Assembly (NCBI GenBank): GCA_038239195.1 | Contig: JBBSEZ010000127.1 | Coordinates: 1 to 22,504, forward strand | Direction: 5' to 3' | DNA: 22,504 nt | DNA from: JBBSEZ01 sp038239195 | GTDB taxonomy: Bacteria; Planctomycetota; Planctomycetia; Gemmatales; Gemmataceae | Shown: positions 21,544 to 22,504 of the stretch, piece by piece | Numbering within the stretch: the stretch's first letter is position 1 | Layout: each line of letters starts with the position of its first letter | Translations under genes and position numbers: made by a program | The notes under the pieces: model-generated | Seen by the model: only the letters and a program-made list of their open reading frames with translations | What the model was told of the DNA's origin: nothing | The model's database searches: none

Positions 21544-22332
21544 ATGCTTGTGCTGTCTCGCAAACAGAACGAAAAAATCCTCATCCCCGGCATCCAGGCC
21601 TCCATCGAGGTGGTGGCCATCAAGGGGAACGTCGTGCGCCTCGGCATTCAGGCGCCGCCCGACGTCGTCATCCTCCGCGAAGAGCTCCAGGGGCAGGCCT
21701 CGGGGCCATCGAGCGGCAAGCAGCCGCTGGCCAACGGCCCCGAGGCCAAGCTCCGCGACCTGGAGCAACTGCTGAGCACTCGGCTCACCGCCGCATCCGT
21801 CGACGTGGCGCTGTTGCGCTGGCAGCACGAGCAGGGGCTGAGCGCGCGGCTGGGCGAGAGCATCGACAAGGTCGATCGCGAGCTCGAGGCGCTGCGCCGG
21901 CACCTCGAAACCTCAACCGGACAGGCGGAGGCGCGGCCGGCCGCCAAGAAGCGCCGGGCCTGCAAGACCTTGCTCGTCGAGGACGACCGGAACGAGCGCG
22001 AGTTGTTGGCCTCGTTCCTGCGCATGGCGGGGCTGGATGTGGACACCGCCGGCGACGGCGTGGACGCGCTGGACTACCTGCACACGCGCGGCCGGCCCGA
22101 CGTCGTCCTGATGGACATGGGCCTGCCGCGCTGCGACGGCCAGAGCGCGGTCCGGGCGATCCGCGAAGACCCCGCCTACGCCGGACTGAAAATCTTCGCC
22201 GTCACCGGCCACGCGCCAAGCCACTTCGGGTTGAACGGTGGGAAGCCAGGCGTCGATCGCTGGTTCCAGAAGCCACTCAATCTGGAAGACCTGTTGCGCG
22301 ACCTGAACCTCGACGTGGCGGGGCTGGCCTGA
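21544..22332 (+). CDS. csrA: CsrA RNA-binding domain fused to a response-regulator receiver domain
   Basis: This is a 262-residue two-domain regulator. Residues 1-50 are a CsrA domain: MLVLSRKQNEKILI, VVAIKGNVVRLGIQAP and ILREEL. The key RNA-contacting residues Leu4, Arg6 and Arg45 (equivalent to E. coli Arg44, with one inserted residue) are present. Residues about 65-125 form a charged helical linker with heptad-like leucines (LRDLEQLLSTRL, VDRELEALRRHL), probably a coiled coil. Residues about 140-258 are a receiver domain with acidic pocket Glu146, Asp147, Asp148, phosphoacceptor Asp191 (VVLMDMGLP), Thr221 and Lys243 (QKPLN), all the residues needed for phosphorylation. Normal CsrA is about 60-75 residues. 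The frame is open back to 21346, but ATG 21544 starts exactly at the canonical CsrA N-terminus behind a strong ribosome site. The likely role is phosphorylation-responsive control of mRNA translation. No histidine kinase gene is in view. Confidence 0.93.
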   Translation: MLVLSRKQNEKILIPGIQASIEVVAIKGNVVRLGIQAPPDVVILREELQGQASGPSSGKQPLANGPEAKLRDLEQLLSTRLTAASVDVALLRWQHEQGLSARLGESIDKVDRELEALRRHLETSTGQAEARPAAKKRRACKTLLVEDDRNERELLASFLRMAGLDVDTAGDGVDALDYLHTRGRPDVVLMDMGLPRCDGQSAVRAIREDPAYAGLKIFAVTGHAPSHFGLNGGKPGVDRWFQKPLNLEDLLRDLNLDVAGLA

Positions 22333-22395
22333 ACGGGCTGCCGTGGGAGAGCGAGACAACGGGGGAAAAGCGGGGTTGGTCGGGCCGGGCGCCCG

Positions 22396-22417
22396 CCAAC
22401 CCCCCCGCGGGGTTTGG
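22396..22417 (+). terminator. Weak hairpin downstream of the CsrA-receiver gene
   Basis: CCAA-CCCC and GGGG-TTTGG can pair (with one bulge) 64 bases after the stop. The following bases are not U-rich. It could end the csrA-type transcript. The remaining sequence to the window end shows no supported gene. Confidence 0.3.
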
Positions 22418-22504
22418 GAGAAAGTGGGGGGCCAACGGTGCCCGGGGGCAGTCCACGTCGGCCAGAGCGGCTACCATGTCCGTGAGCGGCACAAGTGCGT
22501 CCCA

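Noticed and set aside
22476..22504. A possible ATG start of a gene running off the window end.
   Set aside because: Only nine codons are visible and there is no clear ribosome site.

Overview
The window is very GC-rich and reads as a piece of a planctomycete chromosome, most likely from the Gemmata/Gemmataceae side of the phylum. The support is a set of secreted families typical of that group: a DUF1549/DUF1553 protein with heme-c-like motifs, a c-type-cytochrome/WD40 giant protein, a Tat-exported DUF1501 protein, a TolB-like six-bladed propeller, a LamG C-terminal fragment and a CsrA-type regulator. The organism call is inference from gene content only. No rRNA, tRNA, CRISPR array, transposase or integrase was seen.

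Layout. (1) 70-8397, plus strand: a co-directional run of exported proteins. It holds the DUF1549/DUF1553 protein, an odd zinc-ribbon/LamG-tail chimera, a small Gly/Ala-rich protein with a C-terminal membrane segment, a 1146-residue cytochrome/WD40/Ig-like protein, and a phospholipase-D-family enzyme with a lipoprotein-like N-terminus. (2) 8452-11161, minus strand: a small lipoprotein, a TolB-like propeller, an atypical sigma-70-like protein followed by a convincing intrinsic terminator, and a small protein of unknown function. (3) 11162-11432: a regulatory region between divergent genes, with a markedly A+T-rich core, palindromes and hairpins. (4) 11433-18735, plus strand: a probable operon of two unrecognised proteins (664 and 236 residues) and a complete branched-chain-amino-acid-type (HAAT) ABC importer: binding protein, LivH permease, a LivM-LivG permease-ATPase fusion in one chain, and LivF. 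The second unknown gene overlaps the binding-protein gene at ATGA, so it is physically coupled to the transporter. (5) 18752-21125, minus strand: a DUF1501 protein and a small secreted protein, separated by a strong hairpin. (6) 21126-22332, plus strand: a long leader and a gene fusing a CsrA RNA-binding domain, a helical linker and a response-regulator receiver domain. The last 172 bases hold only a weak terminator-like hairpin.

How it fits together. The two most interesting parts are the CsrA-receiver fusion, which suggests phosphorylation-controlled RNA binding in one protein with a leader rich in GGA motifs that could allow autoregulation, and the transporter operon, whose first two genes match no family I know and which lies divergent to a small unknown gene and a sigma-like gene. 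The DUF1549/DUF1553, cytochrome/WD40 and DUF1501 proteins are families often encoded close together in planctomycetes; here DUF1501 is about 12 kb from the other two and on the opposite strand.
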